Shown in pieces: positions 45,046-56,137 of a stretch of DNA of 64,000 bases (the stretch's first letter is position 1; each line of letters starts with the position of its first letter). The notes under the pieces were generated by a model, which searched no databases, had not been told where the DNA came from, and was given only the letters and a program-made list of their open reading frames with translations. Location: positions 62,001 to 126,000 of the forward strand of contig NZ_FQZN01000013.1 in the NCBI RefSeq assembly GCF_900142015.1, in the 5' to 3' direction. This DNA comes from Bacteroides stercorirosoris (GTDB taxonomy: Bacteria > Bacteroidota > Bacteroidia > Bacteroidales > Bacteroidaceae). The position numbers were made by a program, and so were the translations under genes.

Positions 45046-47133
45046 ATGAAGACAATCATTGCAGAAAAGCCCTCCGTGGCACGTGAAATCGCCCGCATCG
45101 TGGGCGCGACAAAGAGAGAGGAAGGATATTTCGAGGGAGGCGGTTATGCCGTGACATGGGCATTCGGACACCTCGTTCAGCTTGCCATGCCCGACGGCTA
45201 CGGCGTGCGCGGATTTGTCCGTGACAACCTCCCGATTATTCCCGACACATTCACGCTCGTCCCCCGTCAGGTCAGGACGGAGAAAGGTTACAAGCCCGAC
45301 AGCGGCGTGGTGTCGCAGATAAAAGTCATCAAAAGACTGTTCGACACAAGCGAACATATCATCGTGGCGACCGATGCCGGACGCGAGGGAGAGCTTATCT
45401 TCCGCTACCTCTACCACTATACGGGTTGCACCACTCCTTTCGTGCGCCTGTGGATCAGCTCTCTCACCGACAAAGCTATCCGCGAGGGACTGCGGAAACT
45501 CGAAGACGGCAGCAAATACGACAACCTCTACCTCGCCGCCAAAGCGCGGAGCGAATCCGACTGGCTCGTGGGCATCAACGGCACACAGGCGTTATCCATC
45601 GCCGCCGGACACGGCACGTATTCCGTGGGGCGGGTGCAGACACCAACGTTGGCTATGGTATGTGAACGCTACTGGGAGAACCGCCGCTTTACGTCCGAAG
45701 CATTCTGGCAGCTCCATATCGCAACGGACGGTTGCGACGGCGAAGTCGTGAAATTCTCATCCTCCGAGAAATGGAAAGAGAAAGAACCGGCGATGGAACT
45801 ATATAATAAGGTAAAGGCGGCAGGTTGCGCCACTGTCACGAAAGCCGAGCGCAAGGAGAAGACGGAGGAAACTCCCTTGCTCTACGACCTGACCACGCTC
45901 CAGAAAGAAGCCAACGCCAAGCACGGCTTCACGGCGGAACAGACGCTTGAAATCGCGCAGAAACTCTACGAAAAGAAGTTGATAACCTATCCGAGAACGG
46001 GAAGCCGCTACATCCCCGAAGACGTGTTTGCCGAAATTCCCAAACTGCTCGCTTTCATCGGCACACAGCCCGAATGGAAAGACAAGGTGCGGGCAAAAGC
46101 CGCCCCGACACGCCGCAGCGTGGACGACGGCAAGGTGACAGACCACCATGCCCTGCTCGTCACGGGTGAGAAACCGCTCTTCCTCTCCAAAGAGGACAAT
46201 ACCATCTATCAGATGATTGCCGGGCGCATGGTCGAGGCATTCTCTGAGAAATGCGTCAAGGATGTGACCACTGTCACGGCGGAATGTGCCGGAGTGGAGT
46301 TTACCGTAAAAGGCAGCGTCGTGAAGCAAACCGGATGGCGTGCCGTCTATGGCGAGGAAAAAGAGGAAATTACCATCCCCGGCTGGCAGGAAGGCGACAC
46401 GCTGACACCGAAAGGCTCGTCCATTACCGAAGGAAAGACCAAACCCAAGCCGCTGCATACCGAAGCCACCCTGCTCTCGGCAATGGAAACGGCGGGCAAG
46501 GAAATTGAGGACGACGCACTGCGGCAGGCGATGAAGGACTGTGGCATCGGTACTCCCGCCACACGCGCCTCCATCATCGAAACGCTTTTCAAGCGCGGTT
46601 ACATGGAACGCTGCAAGAAGTCGCTTGTTCCCACCGAAAAAGGACTTGCCCTCAATTCCGTCGTCAAGACGATGCGCATCGCCGATGTTGCCATGACGGG
46701 CGAATGGGAAAAGGAGCTGGCGCGTATCGAGCGCGGGGAACTGTCCGACGACACCTTCCGCAAGGAGATAGAGGCGTACACACGTGAGATAACCTCCGAA
46801 CTGATCTCGTGCGACAAGCTCTTCGGCAGCCGTGACTCCGGCTGCGCGTGTCCCAAGTGTGGCACGGGCAGGATGCGGTTCTACGGCAAGGTGGTACGCT
46901 GCGACAACACGGAGTGCGGACTGCCCGTGTTCCGGCTGAAAGCGGGACGCACCCTGTCCGACGATGAAATCAAAGACCTGCTCACCGAAGGGCATACCAA
47001 GCTGCTCAAAGGGTTCAAGAGCAAACAGGGCAAGAGTTTCGATGCTGTTGTCGCCTTTGACGGGGAATATAACACGACTTTTGTGTTCCCGGAGGCTAAA
47101 AAGGACAAGAAATTTTCAGGACGGAAGAAATAG
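45046..47133 (+). CDS. exc: DNA topoisomerase III, excision protein Exc
   Basis: This is a type IA topoisomerase of 695 residues. The TOPRIM domain starts MKTIIAEKPSVAREIARIVG and includes ATDAGREGELIFRY. The central region has the catalytic tyrosine at Tyr315 in KKLITYPRTGSRYIPED. GTPATRASIIETLFKRGY is a family signature, and the C-terminus has a cysteine ribbon (CACPKCGTG, CDNTECG). In CTnDOT this gene is exc and is needed for efficient excision in vivo, apart from its topoisomerase activity in some tests. Intergenic distance of 60 bp from orf3 is consistent with one operon. Confidence 0.93.
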   Translation: MKTIIAEKPSVAREIARIVGATKREEGYFEGGGYAVTWAFGHLVQLAMPDGYGVRGFVRDNLPIIPDTFTLVPRQVRTEKGYKPDSGVVSQIKVIKRLFDTSEHIIVATDAGREGELIFRYLYHYTGCTTPFVRLWISSLTDKAIREGLRKLEDGSKYDNLYLAAKARSESDWLVGINGTQALSIAAGHGTYSVGRVQTPTLAMVCERYWENRRFTSEAFWQLHIATDGCDGEVVKFSSSEKWKEKEPAMELYNKVKAAGCATVTKAERKEKTEETPLLYDLTTLQKEANAKHGFTAEQTLEIAQKLYEKKLITYPRTGSRYIPEDVFAEIPKLLAFIGTQPEWKDKVRAKAAPTRRSVDDGKVTDHHALLVTGEKPLFLSKEDNTIYQMIAGRMVEAFSEKCVKDVTTVTAECAGVEFTVKGSVVKQTGWRAVYGEEKEEITIPGWQEGDTLTPKGSSITEGKTKPKPLHTEATLLSAMETAGKEIEDDALRQAMKDCGIGTPATRASIIETLFKRGYMERCKKSLVPTEKGLALNSVVKTMRIADVAMTGEWEKELARIERGELSDDTFRKEIEAYTREITSELISCDKLFGSRDSGCACPKCGTGRMRFYGKVVRCDNTECGLPVFRLKAGRTLSDDEIKDLLTEGHTKLLKGFKSKQGKSFDAVVAFDGEYNTTFVFPEAKKDKKFSGRKK

Positions 47134-47192
47134 TATTAACTTTGCCACTTGTTCAGAGTAATGAATTGTTCTTCGATACCGGATTACACTCA

Positions 47193-47295
47193 TACTTTGG
47201 ATTTAGTGGTGGCACTCGGAGGGATACCGAGTGCCTTTTTCTTCCTTTTTCCAACCGATTATCCCGTTAATTATCAATCCGCTAAATCCAAAGTA
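47193..47295 (+). promoter_or_regulatory. 17-bp stem enclosing a terminator upstream of DUF1896
   Basis: The arms 47193-47209 and 47279-47295 pair at all 17 positions, with one G-U. The stem ends directly at the ATG at 47296, so the start region is base-paired. Inside is a complete terminator (47211-47241). The arrangement could couple termination with translation of the DUF1896 gene, or protect the mRNA. It has no clear promoter of its own. Confidence 0.65.
47211..47241 (+). terminator. Intrinsic terminator between exc and DUF1896
   Basis: GGCACTCGG (47211-47219) pairs with CCGAGTGCC (47227-47235) over a 7-nt loop, followed by five T residues. It lies about 80 bp after the exc stop and inside a longer stem. 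Confidence 0.9.
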
Positions 47296-47748
47296 ATGAA
47301 CAACAAGAAGAAAAACGAGGGTCAGACCGACTTTTCCTATTACGGTCTGTACCTGCTGGACTATCTCCGCACGAACAAGTTTGAACAGGCTGACGACACC
47401 GCTTTCATACGGGAACGGGCCGACCGTGCCGCCGAAACGTATGAGAGGGCACGGCTTGAAGGCTATCCCGCCGATGGTGCGCAGGAACTGGCGATGGACA
47501 CGCTGCTGCGCGGGCTGCATTATTCCCGTTACGCCATCCTCCGCGAAGTCGTGGAAAACGAGTTTGCCGATGAAGTGCCGGAAGAGAAGCGTGAAGCCTT
47601 TGTCCTGAAACTGCTGCCGCTTGTCGGCAACGTGTTCTCCGTCTATGACCTCTCGGATGACAATTTCGCCCTGTCTTCCGATTACGACCTGCTCTACACG
47701 GAGCTGACGGGAGCAACCGTCCTTTACTTAGACGAATATGGCGTTTAA
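47296..47748 (+). CDS. DUF1896 family protein
   Basis: The protein has 150 residues. It is helical and acidic, with [20 protein letters not shown] and [20 protein letters not shown], followed by [23 protein letters not shown]1896 is typical of Bacteroidales conjugative elements, without known activity. The ATG at 47296 is chosen because the family starts with a short Lys/Asn-rich lead, and an upstream open stretch overlaps the terminator. The stop overlaps the methylase gene by 11 bp, so the two are probably translationally coupled. Confidence 0.8.
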   Translation: MNNKKKNEGQTDFSYYGLYLLDYLRTNKFEQADDTAFIRERADRAAETYERARLEGYPADGAQELAMDTLLRGLHYSRYAILREVVENEFADEVPEEKREAFVLKLLPLVGNVFSVYDLSDDNFALSSDYDLLYTELTGATVLYLDEYGV

Positions 47749-50700
47749 CCGCAAACAGAAACTGCGGGACAACATCGAGGCGATACGGACGGCATTCATC
47801 CTTGACAGGGAAAATAGGACAGCGACAACCGAAGAGCGTGCCATACTTCAAAGGTACTGCGGTTTCGGCGGTCTGAAATGTATCCTCAACCCTGCAAAGG
47901 AACTGACGGATGCCGTCCGGTGGGCGAAATCCGACCTCGAACTGTTCGCCCCGACGGTGGAGCTGCACAGGCTTATCCGTGAGAACAGCAAGGACGAAAC
48001 AGAGTACAAGCGGTTTGTGGATTCGCTGAAAGCGTCCGTGCTGACCGCTTTCTACACCCCCAAAGAGATAACCGACACCATCGCGGACGTGCTGGCAGAT
48101 TACAGCGTCCGCCCCGCCCGTATGCTCGAACCGTCGGCAGGTGTCGGCGTGTTCGTGGATTCCATGCTGCGGCACAGCCCCAATGCGGATGTGATGGCTT
48201 TCGAGAAGGATCTGCTCACGGGTACAATCTTGAGGCATCTCTATCCCGACCAGAAAATGCGCACCTGCGGTTTTGAGAAAATCGAAAGACCGTTCAACAA
48301 TTATTTCGACTTGGCGGTGTCCAACATTCCGTTCGGTGACATTGCCGTGTTCGACGCGGAGTTTCAGCGGAGCGACTCTTTCGGCAGACGCTCCGCCCAG
48401 AAAACCATCCACAACTATTTCTTTCTCAAAGGACTGGATGCCGTGCGTGACGGCGGTATCGTGGCGTTCATCACCTCGCAAGGGGTATTGAATAGCACCA
48501 AGACCTCCGTGCGTAACGAGCTGTTCAGTCAGGCCAATCTGGTATCCGCGATACGCCTGCCCAACAACCTGTTCACGGACAACGCGGGCACGGAGGTGGG
48601 CAGTGACCTGATTGTCCTGCAAAAGAACCTCAGCAAGAAGGAAATGTCGCAGGACGAGCGGCTGATGACCGTGATACAGACGGACACGAAAACCGCCCTG
48701 ACCGACAACGCCTATTTCATCCACCACCCGGAACGCATCGTGCATACGATGGCGAAACTTGACACAGACCCCTACGGGAAGCCCGCTATGGTTTATCTGC
48801 ACGAGGGCAAGGCAGCAGGCATCGCCGGGGATTTGCGCCGTATGCTCGACGAGGATTTCCATTACAGGCTTGCCATGCGCTTGTATTCGGGTTCAATCCG
48901 GCAGGCAGGAACGGAAGAAAAAGTTGCCGTTCAAAATAAAGTAGAGCGTCCTGCCATAAAATTGGAAACAGTATCCTCGGCGCAGACGGTGGAAACTCCG
49001 ACAGAAAAGCCGCAACCCGCAGATGAAAAGCCGGAGATAGAACCGCGCCCGCAATATTCCGCAGGCGTGCAGCTCACCCTGCTTGACCTCTGGGGGATGA
49101 CGGAAGAGGTCAGCCAACCGAAAACCTCCAAAAAGAAAAAGACGGTGAAAAAGGCAGTTACGGCAAAGTCCACTCCGCCCAAACCGAAAGTCACGGTTAC
49201 ACCGACAGCTCCAACTGCAAAACCCGCAATGGAGAATAAGGAGGTGAAAGCGGAGAACACCGCCAAGCCTGCCGACCCGGACGACATCTATGCCACACTG
49301 GACTGGGATACCAATCCTCCCATCAACGGTTTCTATGAAATGATGATGGGTTTGACGCCGGAGCGTAGGAAAGAACTTCGGGAACTGGCAAGGCAGCATA
49401 ACGAGAAACAAGTGGCGGAAAAGACGGAAGTGAAAGCCGTGCCGGAAACTTCCCGTGAGCAGCCACGACAGGAGGAAACACAGCCGGAGGCAGTCGCCGC
49501 ACCTGCCGTTACAGATACCCCATCGGAAGCGGTGGGGACTTTCCTTTTCCCCGACATCGAAGCGGAAAAGCCGAAGGAGGAAGTCGTGGACCTTTCTCCG
49601 CGTGCCTACCACCGCACGCCGGAGATGCACCTGCGCGAAGGGTCGCTGGTGGCTGACCGGGGGCGTCATAACATCGGCTACCTGAAAGACATCACGCCAT
49701 ACGGGGCGACATTCCAGCCGCTCGACCTGAAAGGATACCAGAAGGAAAAGGCGTTGTTGTATGTGTCGCTGCGTGACGCCTACGAGCGTCTGTACCGTTA
49801 TGAATCGCTCCGGCGCGAGGCAAATGTTCCGTGGCGAGAGCATCTGAATACCTGTTACGATGAGTTTGTCATGCGCTACGGCAACCTCAACGCCAAGCAG
49901 AACGTGAAGTTAGTGATGATGGATGCGGGCGGGCGCGACATCCTTTCGCTGGAACGGATGGAAAACGGAAAGTTCGTCAAGGCGGACATCTTCGAGCATC
50001 CTGTTTCCTTCGCGGTGGAGAGCCATGCCAACGTAGGCTCTCCCGAAGAAGCCCTGTCTGCGTCGCTCAACAAATATGGTACGGTCAATCTCGACTATAT
50101 GCGGGAGATAACCGACAGCACGGCGGAGGATTTGCTCACTGCCCTGCAAGGGCGCATCTACTACAATCCGCTCGTGACCGGTTACGAAATCAAAGACCGT
50201 TTCATCGCCGGAAATGTCATAGAGAAAGCGGAACGCATAGAGGCATGGATGGGTGACAATCCCGAAAATGAGCGTATGCCGGAGGTGAAGCAGGCGTTGG
50301 AGGCTCTGAAAGATGCCGAGCCGCAGCGCATCGCCTTCGAGGATCTGGACTTCAATTTCGGGGAACGCTGGATTCCGACGGGTGTCTATGCCGCCTACAT
50401 GAGCCGGCTGTTCGACACGGAGGTGAAAATCGCCTATTCCGCAAGCATGGACGAGTTTTCGGTGGTGTGCGGCTACCGCACCATGAAAATCACGGACGAG
50501 TTTCTGGTGAAGGGGTATTACCGGAACTATGACGGTATGCACCTCCTAAAACACGCCCTGCACAACACCTGCCCTGACATGATGAAGTCCATCGGCAAGG
50601 ACGAGCATGGCAACGACATCAAGATGCGCGACAGCGAGGGAATACAACTCGCCAACGCCAAGATTGACGAGATACGAAACGGCTTCTCCGAATGGCTCGA

Positions 50701-53554
50701 AGAGCAGTCGCCGCAGTTCAAGGAGCGGCTTGTGACGATGTATAACCGCAAGTTCAACTGTTTCGTGCGCCCGCGCTACGACGGCTCCCATCAGACCTTT
50801 CCCGACCTCAACCTGAAAGGGCTGGCAAGCCGGGGTATCAAGAGCGTCTATCCCTCACAGATGGATTGCGTCTGGATGTTGAAACAGAACGGCGGCGGAA
50901 TTTGCGACCACGAGGTGGGAACCGGTAAGACGCTGATAATGTGCATCGCCGCGCATGAGATGAAGCGTCTGAATTTGGCACACAAGCCGATGATTATCGG
51001 GCTGAAAGCCAACGTTGCGGAGATTGCAGCCACCTATCAGGCGGCATATCCCAACGCACGTATTCTGTACGCTTCGGAGAAGGACTTTTCGACCGCCAAC
51101 CGTGTGCGCTTCTTCAATAATATAAAGAACAACGACTACGATTGCGTCATCATGTCGCACGACCAGTTCGGCAAGATACCGCAGTCGCCGGAATTGCAGC
51201 AGCGCATCCTGCAAGCAGAGCTTGACACGGTGGAGGAAAACCTCGAAGTGCTACGGCAGCAGGGAAAGAACGTGTCGCGGGCGATGCTGAAAGGATTGGA
51301 GAAGCGCAAGCACAACCTTGAAGCGAAGCTGGAGAAGGTGGAACACGCCATAAAGTCACGCACGGACGACGTGGTGGATTTCAAGCAGATGGGCATCGAC
51401 CACATCTTCATAGATGAGAGCCACCAGTTCAAGAATCTGACTTTCAACACGCGCCACGACCGTGTGGCGGGATTGGGAAACAGCGAGGGAAGCCAGAAGG
51501 CACTTAACATGCTCTTTGCCATACGCACCATACAGGAGCGCACAGGAAAAGACTTGGGTGCGACCTTCCTCTCCGGCACGACTATCAGCAACTCACTGAC
51601 TGAATTGTACCTGCTGTTCAAGTACCTGCGCCCGAAGGAGCTGGAACGGCAGGACATAAGGTGTTTCGACGCTTGGGCGGCGATATTTGCCAAGAAGACG
51701 ACGGATTTTGAATTTAACGTGACGAACAATGTGGTCCAGAAGGAGCGTTTCCGCTACTTCATCAAAGTGCCGGAGCTTGCCGCCTTCTATAATGAAATCA
51801 CGGACTACCGCACGGCGGAGGATGTGGGCGTTGACCGTCCTGCCAAGAACGAGATACTGCACCATATACCGCCCACGCCGGAACAGGAGGACTTCATACA
51901 GAAACTGATGCAGTTCGCCAAGACGGGCGATGCCACCTTGTTGGGCAGGCTGCCGCTTTCGGAAACGGAAGAAAAGGCGAAGATGCTCATCGCCACGGAC
52001 TATGCCCGGAAAATGGCACTCGACATGCGCATGATAGACCCGAATTACGAAGATCATCCCGACAACAAAGCGAGTCACTGTGCCAAGATGATCGCGGAGT
52101 ATTATCAAAAATACGACGCCCAGAAAGGCACGCAGTTCGTTTTCTCTGATTTGGGGACATACCAGCCGGGCGACGGGTGGAACGTCTATTCGGAAATCAA
52201 GCGCAAACTGACGGAGGACTACGGTATACCGCCAAGCGAGGTGCGCTTCATTCAGGAGTGCAAGACCGACAAGGCGCGGAAGGCGGTGATAGACGCCATG
52301 AACGCCGGGACGGTGCGTGTGCTGTTCGGCTCTACCTCTATGCTCGGAACGGGTGTGAACGCCCAGAAACGGTGTGTGGCTATCCATCATCTCGATACGC
52401 CGTGGCGACCGTCCGACTTGCAACAGCGTGACGGACGCGGAGTTAGGGCAGGTAATGAGATTGCCAAACATTTCGCCGGGAACAACGTGGATGTAATCAT
52501 CTACGCGGTGGAGAAGTCACTGGACAGCTACAAGTTCAACCTCCTGCACTGCAAGCAGACTTTCATAAGCCAGCTCAAAAGCGGTGCGATGGGTGCGCGT
52601 ACCATCGACGAGGGGGCAATGGACGAAAAATCGGGCATGAATTTCTCGGAATACATGGCGTTGCTCTCCGGCAATACCGACCTGTTGGACAAGGCGAAAC
52701 TGGAAAAGCGGATCGCATCGCTCGAAGGGGAACGCAAGTCGTTCAACAAGGGCAAGCGTGATTCGGAGTTCAAGCTGGAGTCAAAGACCGGCGAGTTGCG
52801 CAACAACACGGCTTTCATAGATGCCATGACGGAGGACTGGAACCGCTTCCTGTCGGTGGTGCAGACCGACAAGGAGGGCAACCGCCTTAATATAATAAAG
52901 GTGGACGGAGTGGATTCCGCCGATGAGAAGGTCATCGGAAAGCGTTTGCAGGAGATAGCCAAGAATGCCACGACCGGAGGGTTGTACACGCAGGTCGGTG
53001 AACTTTACGGTTTTCCGATAAAGGTGGTGAGCGAAAGGATACTCAAAGAGGGATTGGAGTTCACCGACAACCGCTTCGTGGTCGAGGGGAACTACAAGTA
53101 CACCTACAACAACGGGCATCTGGCGATGGCTGACCCGTTGGCCGCCGCCCGCAACTTCCTCAACGCGATGGAGAGGATACCCTCCATCATCGACCAGTAC
53201 AAGGCGAAGAACGAGGTGCTGGAGATGGAGATACCGCAGTTACAGGAGATAGCGGGTAAGGTGTGGAAGAAGGAGGACGAGCTGAAGCAGTTGAAGTCCG
53301 AACTTGCCGCCCTTGACCGAAAAATTCAGCTGGAGCTTGCGCCACCCACGCCCGAAGTCGCAGAAAAGGAGAATGAAGGGCAACAGCTCAAGCCGGAAGC
53401 GGAAGATGTGAGGAACAGGCAGGCGCAATATCCCGAAAATGCACCGCCGCAGATACGCAGTCCGGCGGATAGTATCGTTGCCAACCATGTCATAATCGGG
53501 CGTCCGGGACTGTATGCCAAGGAGGAAACCCGGTCCAAAGGATTGAAAATATAA
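47738..53554 (+). CDS. Giant fusion of N6-adenine DNA methylase and SNF2-type helicase
   Basis: The protein has 1938 residues. The N-terminal domain is an N6-adenine methylase: SAM-binding [10 protein letters not shown] near residue 128-137 and catalytic SNIPFG with Asn196 (an NPPY variant). A Pro/Lys/Glu-rich linker (about 390-620) follows, then mixed regions with no clear match, then a superfamily-2 helicase: Walker A HEVGTGKT (Lys1064), DESH box (Asp1226), SGTTISNS, and motif [15 protein letters not shown] near 1562. The end is a coiled-coil and charged tail. Such proteins are known from phages and conjugative elements and are thought to protect incoming DNA from restriction (DarB-like); that is inference here. 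Confidence 0.85.
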   Translation: MAFNRKQKLRDNIEAIRTAFILDRENRTATTEERAILQRYCGFGGLKCILNPAKELTDAVRWAKSDLELFAPTVELHRLIRENSKDETEYKRFVDSLKASVLTAFYTPKEITDTIADVLADYSVRPARMLEPSAGVGVFVDSMLRHSPNADVMAFEKDLLTGTILRHLYPDQKMRTCGFEKIERPFNNYFDLAVSNIPFGDIAVFDAEFQRSDSFGRRSAQKTIHNYFFLKGLDAVRDGGIVAFITSQGVLNSTKTSVRNELFSQANLVSAIRLPNNLFTDNAGTEVGSDLIVLQKNLSKKEMSQDERLMTVIQTDTKTALTDNAYFIHHPERIVHTMAKLDTDPYGKPAMVYLHEGKAAGIAGDLRRMLDEDFHYRLAMRLYSGSIRQAGTEEKVAVQNKVERPAIKLETVSSAQTVETPTEKPQPADEKPEIEPRPQYSAGVQLTLLDLWGMTEEVSQPKTSKKKKTVKKAVTAKSTPPKPKVTVTPTAPTAKPAMENKEVKAENTAKPADPDDIYATLDWDTNPPINGFYEMMMGLTPERRKELRELARQHNEKQVAEKTEVKAVPETSREQPRQEETQPEAVAAPAVTDTPSEAVGTFLFPDIEAEKPKEEVVDLSPRAYHRTPEMHLREGSLVADRGRHNIGYLKDITPYGATFQPLDLKGYQKEKALLYVSLRDAYERLYRYESLRREANVPWREHLNTCYDEFVMRYGNLNAKQNVKLVMMDAGGRDILSLERMENGKFVKADIFEHPVSFAVESHANVGSPEEALSASLNKYGTVNLDYMREITDSTAEDLLTALQGRIYYNPLVTGYEIKDRFIAGNVIEKAERIEAWMGDNPENERMPEVKQALEALKDAEPQRIAFEDLDFNFGERWIPTGVYAAYMSRLFDTEVKIAYSASMDEFSVVCGYRTMKITDEFLVKGYYRNYDGMHLLKHALHNTCPDMMKSIGKDEHGNDIKMRDSEGIQLANAKIDEIRNGFSEWLEEQSPQFKERLVTMYNRKFNCFVRPRYDGSHQTFPDLNLKGLASRGIKSVYPSQMDCVWMLKQNGGGICDHEVGTGKTLIMCIAAHEMKRLNLAHKPMIIGLKANVAEIAATYQAAYPNARILYASEKDFSTANRVRFFNNIKNNDYDCVIMSHDQFGKIPQSPELQQRILQAELDTVEENLEVLRQQGKNVSRAMLKGLEKRKHNLEAKLEKVEHAIKSRTDDVVDFKQMGIDHIFIDESHQFKNLTFNTRHDRVAGLGNSEGSQKALNMLFAIRTIQERTGKDLGATFLSGTTISNSLTELYLLFKYLRPKELERQDIRCFDAWAAIFAKKTTDFEFNVTNNVVQKERFRYFIKVPELAAFYNEITDYRTAEDVGVDRPAKNEILHHIPPTPEQEDFIQKLMQFAKTGDATLLGRLPLSETEEKAKMLIATDYARKMALDMRMIDPNYEDHPDNKASHCAKMIAEYYQKYDAQKGTQFVFSDLGTYQPGDGWNVYSEIKRKLTEDYGIPPSEVRFIQECKTDKARKAVIDAMNAGTVRVLFGSTSMLGTGVNAQKRCVAIHHLDTPWRPSDLQQRDGRGVRAGNEIAKHFAGNNVDVIIYAVEKSLDSYKFNLLHCKQTFISQLKSGAMGARTIDEGAMDEKSGMNFSEYMALLSGNTDLLDKAKLEKRIASLEGERKSFNKGKRDSEFKLESKTGELRNNTAFIDAMTEDWNRFLSVVQTDKEGNRLNIIKVDGVDSADEKVIGKRLQEIAKNATTGGLYTQVGELYGFPIKVVSERILKEGLEFTDNRFVVEGNYKYTYNNGHLAMADPLAAARNFLNAMERIPSIIDQYKAKNEVLEMEIPQLQEIAGKVWKKEDELKQLKSELAALDRKIQLELAPPTPEVAEKENEGQQLKPEAEDVRNRQAQYPENAPPQIRSPADSIVANHVIIGRPGLYAKEETRSKGLKI

Positions 53555-53577
53555 CCTAAGGAATTTTATCTGAAGTA

Positions 53578-53681
53578 TTAATAAGGGCTATCCCAAAAGG
53601 TCTAAAAGTAAATTTTATCCTTTCTGCAAGTATCTATAGGATGGCAACTGCATTTTTTTCTTTTTGGGCAGCCCTTATTAA
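53578..53681. repeat. 104-bp unit with 20-bp terminal inverted repeats, MITE-like
   Basis: The left end TTAATAAGGGCT and the following TCCCAAAA (53578-53598) match the complement of the right end (53662-53681) at all but the centre, with a 1-nt length difference. Both ends start with TTAA. A 63-bp middle has no coding frame. It could be a small mobile element remnant or a large terminator of the methylase operon. Confidence 0.55.
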
Positions 53682-53849
53682 AATTTATTCTTATTTTAGG
53701 TTATATACATTCATGTCCATTTATGTAAAAAATTCCTGCTGACCTTGTTTATGTCTTGTCAGTCACCATTTGCAAAACCATATTTGACCCTCAAAGAGGC
53801 TGAATTTGATAAGTAACTTGCTACATACTCATAATAAGGAGCTAAATAG

Positions 53850-53991
53850 AACACGAATGGGAAATACACAAATGCTAAACTAAAGAAGATATTGGCCAAA
53901 ATAAACGCTATACCGAGAGAGAAACTTGATTTTTCAACTTCCTAAAACGGTGTTGTTCAAACATTTCTACTTATTTGTACTTGCCAGTTGA
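53850..53991 (+). pseudogene. Decayed C-terminal end of an IS30-type transposase
   Basis: One frame reads NAKLKKILAKINAIPREKLD before a stop; moving one base restores STPKTVLFKHFYLF. Joined, this resembles the last 45 residues of IS30-family transposases, where a 'xNxRPRKxLxFxTPxEVF' type end is usual. A 1-bp insertion near 53937 (ACTTCCT for ACTCCT) explains the break. The rest of the IS is absent. The match is by pattern memory only. Confidence 0.5.
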
Positions 53992-54046
53992 ACCTACGCT
54001 TCCCTAATAAAATGTCTATGGTAAAAAGTTAAAAAATCCTCCCACT

Positions 54047-54077
54047 TTTGTTAGATATATTTTTTTGTGTAATTTTG
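54047..54077 (+). promoter_or_regulatory. Promoter of tetQ-rteA-rteB
   Basis: TTTG (54047-54050), 19 bp, and TAATTTTG (54070-54077) match the Bacteroides consensus exactly. Transcription would start near 54082 and make a leader of about 130 nt before tetQ ATG. Confidence 0.85.
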
Positions 54078-54085
54078 TAATCGTT

Positions 54086-54097
54086 ATGCGGCAGTAA
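54086..54097 (+). CDS. Three-residue leader peptide of tetQ (ATG CGG CAG TAA)
   Basis: This is an ATG-CGG-CAG-TAA mini-frame at the front of the tetQ leader, coding Met-Arg-Gln. In CTnDOT a leader peptide of this length takes part in tetracycline-responsive translational attenuation. Sequence just after it (AATAATATAC, 54096-54105) can pair with GTATATTATT (54191-54200), close upstream of the tetQ start, fitting that model. Confidence 0.7.
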   Translation: MRQ

Positions 54098-54211
54098 TAA
54101 TATACATATTAATACGAGTTAGTAATCCTGTAGTTCTCATATGCTACGAGGAGGTATTAAAAGGTGCGTTTCGACAATGCATCTACTGTAGTATATTATT
54201 GCTTAATCCAA

Positions 54212-56137
54212 ATGAATATTATAAATTTAGGAATTCTTGCTCACATTGATGCAGGAAAAACTTCCGTAACCGAGAATCTGCTGTTTGCCAGTGGAGCAAC
54301 GGAAAAGTGCGGCCGTGTGGATAATGGTGACACCATAACGGACTCTATGGATATAGAGAAACGTAGAGGAATTACTGTCCGGGCTTCTACGACATCTATT
54401 ATCTGGAATGGAGTGAAATGCAATATCATTGACACTCCGGGACACATGGATTTTATTGCGGAAGTGGAGCGGACATTCAAAATGCTTGATGGAGCAGTCC
54501 TCATCTTATCCGCAAAGGAAGGCATACAAGCGCAGACAAAGTTGCTGTTCAGTACTTTACAAAAGCTGCAAATCCCGACAATTATATTTATCAATAAGAT
54601 TGACCGTGCCGGTGTGAATTTGGAGCGTTTGTATATGGATATAAAAACAAATCTGTCGCAAGATGTCCTGTTTATGCAAACTGTTGTCGATGGATCGGTT
54701 TATCCGGTTTGCTCCCAAACATATATAAAGGAAGAATACAAAGAATTTGTATGCAACCATGACGACGATATATTAGAACGATATTTGGCGGATAGCGAAA
54801 TTTCACCGGCTGATTATTGGAATACGATAATCGCTCTTGTGGCAAAAGCCAAAGTCTATCCGGTGCTACATGGATCAGCAATGTTCAATATCGGTATCAA
54901 TGAGTTGTTGGACGCCATTTCTTCTTTTATACTTCCTCCGGCATCAGTCTCAAACAGACTTTCAGCTTATCTCTATAAGATAGAGCATGACCCCAAAGGG
55001 CATAAAAGAAGTTTTCTTAAAATAATTGACGGAAGTCTGAGACTTCGAGACGTTGTAAGAATCAACGATTCGGAAAAATTCATCAAGATTAAAAATCTAA
55101 AGACTATTTATCAGGGCAGAGAGATAAATGTTGATGAAGTGGGTGCCAATGATATCGCGATTGTAGAAGATATAGAAGATTTTCGAATCGGAGATTATTT
55201 AGGTGCTAAACCTTGTTTGATTCAAGGATTATCTCATCAGCATCCCGCTCTCAAATCCTCCGTCCGGCCAAATAAGCCCGAAGAGAGAAGCAAGGTGATA
55301 TCCGCTCTGAATACATTGTGGATTGAAGACCCGTCTTTGTCCTTTTCCATAAACTCATATAGTGATGAATTGGAAATCTCGTTATATGGTTTGACCCAAA
55401 AGGAAATCATACAGACATTGCTGGAAGAACGATTTTCCGTAAAGGTCCATTTTGATGAGATCAAGACTATCTACAAAGAACGACCTATAAAAAAGGTCAA
55501 TAAGATTATTCAGATCGAAGTACCACCCAACCCTTACTGGGCCACAATAGGGCTGACTCTTGAACCCTTACCGTTAGGGGCAGGGTTGCAAATCGAAAGT
55601 GACATCTCCTATGGTTATCTGAACCATTCTTTTCAAAATGCCGTTTTTGAAGGGATTCGTATGTCTTGCCAATCTGGTTTACATGGATGGGAAGTGACAG
55701 ATCTGAAAGTAACTTTTACTCAAGCCGAGTATTATAGCCCGGTAAGTACACCTGCTGATTTCAGACAGCTGACCCCTTATGTCTTCAGGCTGGCTTTGCA
55801 ACAGTCAGGTGTGGACATTCTCGAACCGATGCTCTGTTTTGAGTTGCAGATACCCCAAGTAGCGAGTTCCAAAGCTATTACAGATTTGCAAAAACTGATG
55901 TCTGAGATTGAAGACATCAGTTGTAATAATGAGTGGTGTCATATTAAAGGGAAAGTTCCATTAAATACAAGTAAAGACTATGCCTCAGAAGTAAGTTCGT
56001 ACACTAAGGGCTTAGGCATTTTTATGGTTAAGCCATGTGGGTATCAAATAACAAAAGACGGTTATTCTGATAATATCCGCATGAACGAAAAAGATAAACT
56101 TTTATTCATGTTCCAAAAATCAATGTCATTAAAATAA
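54212..56137 (+). CDS. tetQ: Tetracycline resistance ribosomal protection protein Tet(Q)
   Basis: This GTPase of the EF-G-like ribosomal protection family removes tetracycline from the ribosome. From ATG 54212 it has 641 residues, the classic length. [20 protein letters not shown] is the P-loop region, followed by [22 protein letters not shown] and [10 protein letters not shown]. The EF-G-type C-terminal domains end in [16 protein letters not shown] at 54164 with an upstream GAGGAGG at 54148-54154 would add 16 residues, and some database entries use that longer form. Tet(Q), RteA and RteB form one operon; the stop touches the start of rteA. It is the main antibiotic-resistance gene in the window. 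Confidence 0.97.

Larger units (their letters stand above)
53555..54211. other. Long intergenic region before tetQ
   Basis: This 657-bp stretch has no complete gene. It holds an inverted-repeat unit (53578-53681), a decayed transposase end (53850-53991), the tetQ promoter and its leader. The part 53682-53849 shows nothing recognisable. Confidence 0.7.

Noticed and set aside
44041..45417. Long minus-strand frame of 458 codons opposite the orf3-like and exc genes
   Set aside because: It is a by-product of G+C-rich codon use in the plus-strand genes, has odd composition and no domain, and spans two real genes.
47405..48862. Minus-strand frame of 485 codons opposite DUF1896 and the methylase gene
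   Set aside because: It is antisense to two well-supported genes, is rich in Arg, His and Cys in shadow fashion, and matches nothing.
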